64,000 bases of DNA from Rugalucina vietnamica. Taxonomy: Eukaryota > Mollusca > Bivalvia > Lucinida > Lucinidae. The stretch is from the NCBI GenBank assembly GCA_964017185.1, contig OZ024870.1:24947621-25011620 (forward strand), in the 5' to 3' direction. Below are positions 54,863-64,000 of this stretch, piece after piece. A program made the translations under genes and the position numbers. The notes under the pieces are model-generated. The model searched no databases, was not told the origin of the DNA, and was given only the letters and a program-made list of their open reading frames with translations. The number at the start of each line of letters is the position of its first letter. Position 1 is the stretch's first letter.

Positions 54863-55515
54863 TACATGTATATGCCAACTGGTTCTTTTCTAAGAATTTT
54901 TTCATTGATTAATTCAGGTATTTTTCATTGATTAATAAAACAACATACATGTATGCAGTAACAAAGTCTCGTGATTTGTCATACAAATAAGTGTCGTTAT
55001 TAAGGTGGACTTTCGTTCTGAAAAATCCTTTTGTAGCGTTTTGTCCCAGGACTTTTTTGTTCTCTTTCGTTCTATGTGGTCTGTTTTATCACCTTATTGT
55101 TCTATTCAAGTTACGATCAAAGTGACTGTTCTTGCAGCTTTGTCATTTAGATCAGCTTCTTTATTTGATTAAGGATCGCAATACAGATTACTTTATATAG
55201 GATCTTTACATATGGATAGTTACAATAGAGAGAAAACTTCATGAAGGAAGAAACTGTCTCTTTTTATTAGTGCAATGTGTCTCGGGGAAATCGCCACTTT
55301 CTTCTTATGGATCACTTTATGCTACACAAAAGTACATCCGTAAGTAAAACTTGGCAGTGATTTTGTAAGTAAAATGGAGTAACTGGATGGTCAGTTGTCA
55401 GTCACCTGAGATGGTACATATCAGTATCATCACCATCTTGCCTATCTGTCTATTTGTGCCAAACCACATTTATCTCCAGCGATATGCCAGCTGTGATAAT
55501 GAACTGCAACTCTAC

Positions 55516-55794
55516 ATCAGGAAAACACGTCCCTGAAATGCATACCCCCTTGAACCCCACTTTTATATAGAAGAACTGGGGTTTGCAGGGGTAAACCTAT
55601 TTTTCTTATTTTTGCTCCAAAACATAGATTGTGGATACTCGTTAGAACCGCCTCGGCGAGGCGGTTATAACGTGTACCCACATTCTATGTTTTGAGCCAA
55701 AATAAGAAACATATCAAAAAAAAAAATCTGAAATTTTTCATTTTTTTACAACTAAAAATTTTTTTGTATATTACAGGGGCATGTTTTCGTAATG
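55516..55794. mobile_element. MITE family B, copy at 55.5 kb (most complete)
   Basis: The left end caggaaaacacgtccctgaa and the right end ttacaggggcatgttttcgt are inverted. The core gaaccgcctcggcgaggcgg is a palindrome flanked by gattgtggatactcgtta and its counterpart gtgtacccacattctatg. This copy gives the family's full plan. Confidence 0.8.
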
Positions 55795-56039
55795 CTGAGC
55801 GTGATATATTGATTGTTAAGACATTTATGGAACAAATTTTGTTATAGAATTATGGTCATATTCTGTAACGACTTGTGATATTATGCCTCCAATATAAATT
55901 TGATTGTACACTAATTCGTTAAAGGATTCATGTGAAGAATCTACGAGTATGATGCTAGTAACATTCACGTCAGATTGCATAGATAAGCTTTATTATACTT
56001 AGATTCTTAGATTCGCAAATCCCTTTATTTTTAACAAAG

Positions 56040-56285
56040 CTATCCCTTATTCCTTAATTCATTTATGACAAATGGACTTGCCCATCTTGATTATCATTTG
56101 TTTTAGTCCACTGTCATTTTAGGGACATCAGGTGTGATTTTAGATTTCTATTTCATTTTTCGATTAAATTTCTCTAAGCAAACAGAATAGACGCACTCAG
56201 GTGTTTCCCGTCGCGTTCTGCAACATCTCATCTGGGGATATATGTTTAGCTATGTCCCATTAAAAGGACGACAGACTTATAGGGG
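56040..56285. mobile_element. MITE family C, copy 3
   Basis: Shares gacaaatggacttgcccatc, the acatcaggtgtgatttt block, gcaaacagaatag and the taaaaggacgacagactta end with copies 1 and 2. Its central hairpin is badly eroded. Confidence 0.6.
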
Positions 56286-56831
56286 GTAAGTGTTTTGTCT
56301 ATATTCCTATGCTACTAAATACCCTTCCTGGGCCACACGTTTTTTACTTAAAATCTATTTATCAATTTAGCAAACCAAAGAATGTCCTATAAAAACGGAA
56401 AGTCCCGTTTCGCCTACTCCCATTTCGCCTTCTTTCGGCTCGCCTATGATTTGTCCCATTACGCCTTCCCCTCGTCAGATAGTGTTGTACACAACTTGAC
56501 GTCATGAAAGCTCGTGGCAGTAATTTCTGAATATTTTCACAAGTGCCTAGAATTGAGCTGGCTTTGTTTGATTTTTAATATTTTTGTTATTTTTGCAAAA
56601 TTGACATTAAAGACGCTAAATGAAGACTCTGCTGACTATTAGCGCCCCTAGTTTCCTGTAATATCTTGTATAGAAACACTTATCGTGTTGTGATGACAAA
56701 TTTTGCTAATTGCTTCTTGTGTTCACAAAGGCACGAACAAATGCTTAAATCTGTTTACCAGATTGTATATTGATAATTCTCATGATTAATCTGCAAAAAC
56801 GACTAACGATGACCCTCAAACGCACGAATAT

Positions 56832-56895
56832 ACTTACATTGTGTAGGTACACGTACAATGTACAACATTGTGTAGGTACACGTACAATGTACATA
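56832..56895. repeat. Short tandem duplication
   Basis: The unit ttgtgtaggtacacgtacaa with tgtaca occurs twice side by side, about 30 bp per unit. Confidence 0.8.
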
Positions 56896-56974
56896 CATTC
56901 AACTATGTTGTGCTTATATTGCTAGTATCACAACTACAATTGGACCCTTAAATTGTTTTAGTTAGGAGAGAAAA

Positions 56975-58083
56975 TAAATTATAATTGTTAGATCCTTTGG
57001 AAGCAGTACAAACATTCAAAGAGAAGTGGGCCATATTGTACAATTTCGGGTAATGAACCATCATCAGTGACCCTTTACAAAACTGGCAGCGAAAGCCAGA
57101 TATTCATGATTGCTGTAATTTCAAATCATTTCACCAGTATAGTCTTAATCAAAGACTAATATTCCCAAAGGGGCCAACTATTCAAAATTCTGTTAAGATG
57201 ATGATTCTTAACTTACAGTATATTTGAAATACTCCAAATATCTTCACTGATCTCAAAGGATCAAAAGAAAAATATAATCTGCACTATGGATGATGTACGG
57301 GGAGACTTTTCAGGGCCGCCACACGGCACAACACCAGCTGCAGTAATAGCAAATAAATTATAATTGTTAGATCCTTTGGAAGCAGCAAAAACAGTCAAAG
57401 AGAGGTGGGCCATGTTGTACAATTTCGGGTAGTGAACCTTCATCAGTGACCCTTAACAAAACTGGCAGCGAAAGCCAGATATTCATGATTGCTGTAATTT
57501 CAAATTATTTCACCAGTATAGTCTAAATCAAAGACTAATATTCCCAAAGGGACCAACTATTCAAAATTCTGTTAAGATGATGATTCTTAACTTACAGTAT
57601 ATTTGAAATTCTCCAAATATCTTCACTGATCTCAAAGGATCAAAAGAAAAATATAATCTGCACTATGGATGATGTACGGGGAGACTTTTTAGGACCGCCA
57701 CACGGCACAACACCAGCTGCAGTAATAGCAAATAAATTATAATTGTAAGATCCTTTGGAAGCAGTAAAACATTCAAAGAGAGGTGGGCCATATTGTACAA
57801 TTTCGGGTAATGAACCTTCATCAGTGACCCTTTACAAAACTGGCAGCGAAAGCCAGATATTCATGATTGCTGTAATTTCAAATCATTTCACCAGTATAGT
57901 CTAAATCAAAGACTAATATTCCCAAAGGGGCCAACTATTCAAAATTCTGTTAAGATGATGATTCTTAACGTACAGTATATTTGAAATACTCCAAATATCT
58001 TCACTGATCTCAAAGGATCAAAAGAAAAATATAATCTGCACTATGGATGATGTACGGGGAGACTTTTTAGGGCCACCACACTG
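56975..58083. repeat. Tandem triplication, period 379 bp
   Basis: The word ataattgt(t/a)a before gatcctttggaagcag begins at 56981, 57360 and 57739. The three units are almost identical and the third is cut just after gactttttagggcc. In unit 1 of the segmental duplication only a single, diverged equivalent exists (near 46180). Open frames ending KSPRTSSIVQ repeat with the unit and are probably not coding. Confidence 0.9.
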
Positions 58084-58116
58084 AACAAGTTTCTGTCGTG
58101 CATATACATGTGTAAG

Positions 58117-58339
58117 GCGCGTCATGAAAAAATCAATAATGTGTTTTTTACCAGGACCGACACAAACCGAGCTGTACATGTACGGAATATGGTTAGAGGC
58201 TGGAACGTTTTGATTTAGAAAGGAAAATAATTGTACTTTCTCTTGAGCGAAGCAAAGGCTCTTCGCAGTTACTGCGAAGATGGTCTGCGTCTTGGTTTTC
58301 GTATTATGCATAATGTTGGTTTTCTTTGACGCGGCCCAT
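58117..58339. mobile_element. MITE family A, copy 9 (diverged)
   Basis: The arms have decayed (ggcgcgtcatgaaaaaatca, ttggttttctttgacgcggc), but the centre still pairs: cttcgcagttactgcgaag. It belongs with the 54240 copy by the agttact loop. Confidence 0.7.
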
Positions 58340-58549
58340 GTAACGTTGACATCAACCTGGATTAGTCAGTATTGGTTGAAGGGATTCAGCTTTAAAGTTT
58401 AAACATTATTTATTTTACTTAGATTACACAGAAAGCTCATGCGTTGTTATATGTGGTCGAACATGGTGGAGGAAACCGGAGATTCCAGGGAAAACTACCG
58501 ACCCTAGATGGGCGACCACTACCCTTCCTAATTCAAATTGCATCTTTTT

Positions 58550-58770
58550 GCCAGTTTGTTTGTTTGTTTGTGTTGAGGCTTAACGTCCCATTCAACATTT
58601 TTTTCAGTCATGTCGGGACAGAGCTAACGCTTCCTACATGTTTAACCAGTACTGTAGGGAGTTAATGTGTCTTGCTCAACGACACAACACGGAGACGCCT
58701 TTGGGGATCGAACCCAGGACCTCTCGATTTGGAGTCCGATGCGCTACCTCTACGCCACTGCGCTCCCCTA
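58550..58770 (-). mobile_element. tRNA-derived SINE, minus strand
   Basis: In reverse complement the head reads agtggcgtagaggtagcgca (box A) and gggttcgatcccc (box B), with a cctcgggactccaaat-like anticodon arm reminiscent of tRNA with CCA anticodon. The tail is (caaa)n, seen on the plus strand as tttgtttgtttgtttg. A decayed relative lies at 9235-9370. Confidence 0.75.
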
Positions 58771-59026
58771 GCTTCGTTTTGTGTTAACACTCTCCGGTAA
58801 TGCACTAGTTGAATGGCAAAGTTGAAACAAGAAGTTAATTAAGCTTCTGTTAGACACCAAGCCATCAAATCAGAGAGACTACAATGGATGTATGCTCAGT
58901 TAGCTCTTTAAATTTGAACAATTGACAGAAATTACTTTCAGGAACCCCGATTTTCAGTCCAATTACGGTTTTAATACCACTACTGCGCCACTGTGATCGT
59001 CAAATTGACTTTAGCGATTATAATTG

Positions 59027-59254
59027 AGCCACCACATGAGAAAACACACAATTTCCATATGCAAAAACAAAGGCACAGACCAGCTTTACGGTTACCGCGT
59101 ATCAGCGCCTTTGCTTTCGCTGCATGGATAATAGTACAATCCTTCTTCTTAAATCTGAAGTTTTAAGCTTCAAGCCTGCTTCTGTGACTGTACCGCCCGG
59201 TTTGTGTTGGACCTGGTCGAAATCCAAATTGTAGGTTTTCTCACGCACAGGCTC
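59027..59254. mobile_element. MITE family A, copy 10 (inverted orientation)
   Basis: Runs from gagccaccacatgagaaaac to ctcacgcacaggctc. The hairpin near the left end is partly deleted (agctttacggttaccgcg then tatcagcgcc). Confidence 0.75.
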
Positions 59255-60330
59255 AATTGAGGTTGTTCATTAATCATGAACGCATTCTTCTATGCGTTTT
59301 GTTTTCACAACACAAGCCTTTAAGGAGTGGTTTCCCAAATAAAATTTACAAGAAATCGGTGCTCCTAAATGAGTGCATTGTACATTACAGATATAAACAA
59401 CTTTACAAAGTCGCTGAAATGGCATCTGAAATATTGTTAGCTTCATTTGATGTTCATTTGGAGGTACCATGTTTCATGCTCACGGTAATCCCCGAAAAAT
59501 TATGAATGGGATCCTCCCATAGCTCACGTATGTGAAGAGAAAATATGGATTTCAATGTCAAATTTTGATTTATTTCTTCTTACTATTATCAGAAACTACA
59601 AATTCTATATCTCAAACAAAGATGGAAATTTTCAGAAAAAAAATCTTATTTTGAGTTGGCTTCTTTCTCTGTTAACCCAGCGTCATAAACATTGTGTGGT
59701 ATGCTTATCAGCTTTCTCCGTTCAATTTGTTTTTCTTGCAAATTAGTTCCAAACTACAGAATTAGTCAGTGCACTTGAAGAGCATTAACGCTTTGATCGA
59801 CCAAAACATCCGCAGTTCATTCATTGTTGACACTAGTGTCTGGTATAGTCTATATTATATGTAAAGCAAGTTATCAAATATGTAGAACATAACAGTAGGA
59901 GAAACTGTATGTATTCCTATATCTTCAAAATTATCTAAAACGTTGCATCCAAAAACCTTTAACTTCGAAGAGCAGTGTGACGGTGCAGCAATCTGTATGT
60001 GTGGCAGGGTACCGTTGTGTAGCACAGACACGCTCGGGAATCGATGAAATTGAATTTAAGGTCCCAACAAAAACACTAGACAAAAAAAAGATAAATAAAA
60101 ATAAAAAATAAAAAAAATAAAAAAAATAAAAATATAAAAAATCCATAACAGTAAATTCGGTAAGTCGCTACACGACTTTCTTTGATTAACATGTTAATGA
60201 TTTCACAATATTCTTTCAGTGCTTAAAACAAGGTAATACATTTGGTCACTGGATTCATTGGGATTACTAATAAACGGACTACGTTAATGGTGATAAATAC
60301 ATATTCTCCTCACAATATTCATTGTCGTTT

Positions 60331-62627
60331 CAAATGTGGCGGTTGGTTCCATTTTTCTTTAAAGGGGCACATTTGATGCCACCCGGCGAGAGTTTTATTA
60401 CCTGGGATTTACCTGTTGAGATTTTAGTGGGTGTGGCTTAACTACTGGCCCAGGAATTATAAGCCAATTGGGATACCTGTTATAGTTAATCTGCTGATAA
60501 GAGCTGTCAATAATTCCACAGGTAACTAGTCTTCATGAAGCAATATCCAATCAGAATTGATTATTGCCAGTGCTGTATATTGGAGAGCTCAGAGAGATGT
60601 TGACAGGTTGGTGTCTGAACAAAAACTGAGATAAGTAGTAGTAGTAGTAAAAAGTGGCAGCTTTTCGTCATGCCGGGCTGAACGGACTTAATCCAAGATT
60701 CCACCACAAGGACGAAGGTTAAGTGCTCCTGGGCTGCAAATCGTGGCGGTGAATCGCGCTGTTCGCCTGTGCCCAACGTATACTGATAATGCAAGTCAAA
60801 CCGGTAAAATGGAAGGAGCACTTCTTTTTTGGAATTTTGAACGCCATGGTCGAAAAGTGAGCAGAAAAGTAGATAGGAAATCGGTGCCAATTCGGCTGCA
60901 AATCGTTGATTTCGCTATCTTGCTCGAGAGCAAATGTAGGTCAAATGATATATCCAATCATGTTGCTCTCTATTAGGGCCGCGCTTAATGGCTATGCTAG
61001 ATCGGTGAAATGACCTAGTTTGGAACTGCACATGATTACGGACAGCTACGGACGCTGCAATCCATGTGGACAGGTGGTATCGGGCGTGCGCTTGCGGCTG
61101 AGCGATGAGTTTCTGTGAGGAGGAGCAGGAGTGGTATCTGTGATGCAAGCCGGAGAAACCTTAAGCGGGCTGGACGTTTTACCAGTAGAGACGGGGGTGC
61201 ATTGTCCTACTAGTGGCTGATGATAGGATGTTCTTATATAATGTAGGGGCTGAACATCCGTATCATCTTTATTTTTTTTTTGACACCCGCGGCCTAAAGA
61301 GTTCGAAATATGTCATGGTACAGAGTGGAGTTACCAAAGTAGTTTTATGAAGCTGCTGTACCATATATATGTTTTTGGTTTGTGAAAGGGTATTTTTGGT
61401 TGTGGATTGGGTGGGTCGCGACATTCCTTAGGGTAGTTCCAACCAGGGGGCATTGTGAGTTATCGTAATCCAATCTAAGTCGTAGTTCGTAACCAATCGT
61501 GTGTAAAAAAAAATAAACAAGTTACTAATGTCATTTTTATATATTGACATTGACCATGGTTTGGGTGGGCCTATCTGAAAAACAAAGAGCTGAAAACATA
61601 TTAAGACAGAATTATACAATATATCTACCCCATAACCATTGGTCGGAGATAGCAAGGGTCCCAGTTTAGTAACAGCCACTCCTGTGCATGCTTTAACCAG
61701 ACGGAATTACTATCCCCGGCCGGTGGCATGGGAAGAAAGTACAAGATTAAGGTGATTACATGGTACATGGTATGTGTGGGCCAATATATACATAGTCAGA
61801 TGGAGAGAGTAAGGTTGAAAGGATGAAGTAAAGTGATGTGCCCTTAATCAGTTAATATCTTCTCCTTCTTCTTACATCCAGGTGACGTGATATTTTTGAA
61901 TTTTATTAGTTTTTTTGTGGGTATAATGTTTTTAGGAAAAAAATGGTGATAAGGTTTCTGATATATACACTCACATGGTTTACATAGGTAACAAAACATC
62001 TCCCATACGTTCTCTATCATACATGTCTATATACTCACATACAAGCATACTATCGTACAGCCTTAATGTCCTTAACATGGAGTCCGGAAGTGCCCACCAG
62101 AGAGAACAGCCCAGCCTTCGTACGAACACCGCGGGGCAAGTGCGCTAGTAAAAGGCAGCCAGTTTCCAATCGACGTACCGCAGTACGTAAAAACAAAACG
62201 AAGGTAGGTTGTGTCCGTACGACTGCCGAGTTCTTCCCGCCGGTGCACCACACTCCCTTTCTCCACTCCCAGAGTCCATAACCCTTTATATATACAGCCC
62301 AGGGCCTTCCCGCCCTTTACTCTGGGATTGCCCTGTTTTAAAAATGAACAGAAAAGAGTGAAAACTAAAACAAACAAACAAACGTACTCTGTGGTACCAG
62401 GGAGCGAATATCCTGGTACTGGCAGTGCATACCACATTACAGCCAGTACCAAGTCGGTCCGTAGACACCTCCTACTCCCCAGAATTGCTATACAATAGGT
62501 AGGCAAAAGCAAATGGATGGGAAAATAAAGACCGAGGGAATAATAAAGATGTATATTATGATATGAAATAATATTTATATAAGTGTATAAGTGTTGCATC
62601 TTGTACATGTAACTATGTAACTTGTGC

Positions 62628-62628
<1 letters not shown>
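60331..62628. other. Unrecognised, more GC-rich stretch
   Basis: Base composition is less AT-rich than the flanks, and several open frames overlap on both strands, but none has a motif I recognise. It may be the 3' untranslated part of the minus-strand LINE at the window end or the body of the poly(A)-tailed element that ends at 62668. Confidence 0.35.

Positions 62629-62668
<40 letters not shown>
62629..62668 (+). repeat. Poly(A) run, possible retroposon tail
   Basis: About 38 A on the plus strand in a row. If a tail, it belongs to a plus-strand insertion whose 5' end I could not place. Confidence 0.7.
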
Positions 62669-62670
<2 letters not shown>

Positions 62671-62995
62671 ATAACACTTCCGCAGCGAAGGGGGGTGCAC
62701 GTATTGTCGATCCCGCGCTCCGAGGTGACACCAGACTCATTTAAGAGAAGCCGTCCCCAGCCCCGCGTTATCGATGCAACATGCACTGGTATTCCCTCCT
62801 CCACTTACGGAGTGAGATTCATGTATAAACCGGAGCTATACCGTGGTGCAATGGTATATCATCTGTACTTGGCGATATGGGTCTCTAATCAGCCTCTGTG
62901 CGAACCCTTATCTATCCTAGCCAGATCCTCACAGCTTAGGTTGAGAGAGCGGTTAAAACCACTAACTCGGAGTGTTAAAGATACAATACATAATG

Positions 62996-63050
62996 GCAGG
63001 TGGTACAGCATAATAGAGCGTGGCAGGTGGTACAGCATAATAGAGCGGGC
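62996..63050. repeat. Short tandem duplication, 26-bp unit
   Basis: The unit ggcaggtggtacagcataat plus agagcg occurs twice in tandem. Confidence 0.85.
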
Positions 63051-63271
63051 AAAGTATGTAACTGAAGAAAAATAAATGATGATGACCTAATACCTTAAGT
63101 GAAATGGTAAAAAATGGCCCTGGGCGTCTGCCTATACAAAATAATCGTATCACGCACGACTAAAGCAGAGAACTGTTAATGTGAAAAACCTAACATGAAA
63201 GAGAAGGATTGGCCTGCAAAGATTGCCCTCTTCTACATTCATACATCTGTATCTCTGTATCCTATATAACC

Positions 63272-64000
63272 TTAGATGCGCGACATGTATTCTGTGTCCT
63301 TAATGTACTGAAAAACGGCACCTCTGATAATTTCTGAGTGAGCATGACTGGGATTAAGAAGTGTTTTAACTGTTATCTCCCCTATATCTGAAATGTTATC
63401 CTTAATACTGTTGAACATGACTATCCTATGGTCTATGTGCATGTGACATCTAAGGAAATGGTGGTCTGTATCTTCTATTTCATCACAGTGTGGGCACATA
63501 GGGTCCATTTCGCTATGTGTCTGGTTATTAAATCTTAAGCCATTACGCCCTAATCTGAGTCTAGTGTATACCCTGTCTAATTGCCTTTCATCACTATATT
63601 GGATTAATTTCGTAGGTAAATTATTGTCTAAATCCCATCTGAACCCATGCTTATGCTCCCTCCATTTCTTTGCCCATTGATCCTTAATAACCCTCTTAAT
63701 ACGACTATATGCCTCAGTTTTGCTCATTTTAATGTTGAGTTTCCTCCCATGTGTTGACCCAGTTTTCGCTACTTCATCGGCTAGGTCATTCCCTACTATG
63801 TTACAGTAAGATGGACATCAGTCCATATTTAAGATTACATTTTCCCTAACTATTGCATCGACAAGGTGTTGACCTGAAGAATTAGGTCAGGCCTAGAGTT
63901 GCTGTTCCCCGATTTTAATGCCCTAATCGAACTGAGAGAATCTGTCAGAATTACAACCTTATCTGGTTTGTTTTCCTTAACCCATTTTAAAGCTTCAATG
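63272..64000 (-). pseudogene. LINE ORF2 C-terminus: RNase H plus zinc-knuckle tail, runs off the window
   Basis: Reading leftward from 64000: IEALKWVKENKPDKVVILTDS with the RNase H aspartate, a frameshift near 63865, then NMD-stop-CPSYCNIVGNDLADEVAKTG, the WxPSHCxIxGNExAD motif with Trp replaced by TGA and His by Tyr. An open frame (from 63727) follows with RIKRVIKDQWAKKWREHKHG and CPHCDEIEDTDHHFLRC, a CCHC-like end found in I/Nimb/R1-type LINEs. The reverse transcriptase domain would lie beyond the right edge. The frameshift, the stop and the altered His show it is inactive. The stop is at 63272. Confidence 0.8.

Larger units (their letters stand above)
53590..60330. repeat. Segmental duplication unit 2
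   Basis: Colinear with unit 1. It has fewer large insertions but its own MITEs (families A, B, C), a 30-bp minisatellite, a 379-bp triplication and a SINE. The landmark caaattagttc(c)(c/a)aa at 59738 matches 50102 and 6572. Confidence 0.7.

Noticed and set aside
57261..58311. Repeated peptide KSPRTSSIVQ as coding exon
   Set aside because: It recurs only because the 379-bp unit is triplicated, with no splice or family support.
62072..62740. 222-aa minus-strand open frame
   Set aside because: It includes a poly-Phe run from the poly(A)/poly(T) tract, overlaps several frames on both strands and shows no domain.

Overview
This is a gene-poor window of animal nuclear DNA that is almost entirely mobile elements and their debris. 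Spliced exons with GT..AG introns, non-LTR retrotransposons, tRNA-derived SINEs, many palindromic MITEs, long microsatellites and AT-rich intergenic DNA all point to a metazoan. The frequent tacatgta-type runs and the repeat style suggest a marine invertebrate, most likely a bivalve mollusc; that is an impression, not a proof. I found no convincing single-copy host gene.

Layout. 0.7-6 kb: MITE copies and a broken minus-strand LINE (ORF1 plus the first part of the ORF2 endonuclease, with the 3' part missing). 6.4-6.95 kb: a short copy of a sequence found again at 50 kb and 59.6 kb. 7.4-26.2 kb: the main object, two multi-exon genes on opposite strands whose exons interdigitate. On the plus strand is a PIF1-like helicase with a C-terminal PHD finger (5 exons, 7388-19050, about 857 aa). 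On the minus strand is a DDE transposase of P-element/THAP9 type, or an Academ-like relative (at least 5 exons, 26223-13330, about 747 aa, N-terminus not found). The last transposase exon lies inside helicase intron 1, and helicase exons 2-5 lie inside the last transposase intron. Both reading frames splice cleanly across every junction I could place. This looks like the cargo of one large transposon or a co-inherited helicase/transposase pair, with smaller elements inserted in its introns.

28-33 kb: MITEs, a foldback element and a perfect hairpin. 33.9-60.3 kb: an ancient tandem segmental duplication (unit 1 about 33.95-52.9 kb, unit 2 about 53.6-60.3 kb; a trace of a third unit lies at 6.4-6.95 kb). 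Blocks keep the same order in both units, and unit 1 is swollen by insertions: a 4.8-kb element with 1.1-kb inverted arms, a LINE fragment, a 1.39-kb element flanked by TAA, a 3.05-kb element flanked by TA that carries two inverted minisatellite arrays, and a 0.8-kb TA element. Each unit acts as an empty-site control for the other.

60.3-64 kb: unrecognised sequence with a long poly(A), then a decayed minus-strand LINE end with RNase H and CCHC-like domains that runs off the window. All exon limits come from reading splice signals and frame by eye. No database search was possible, so family names rest on motifs.
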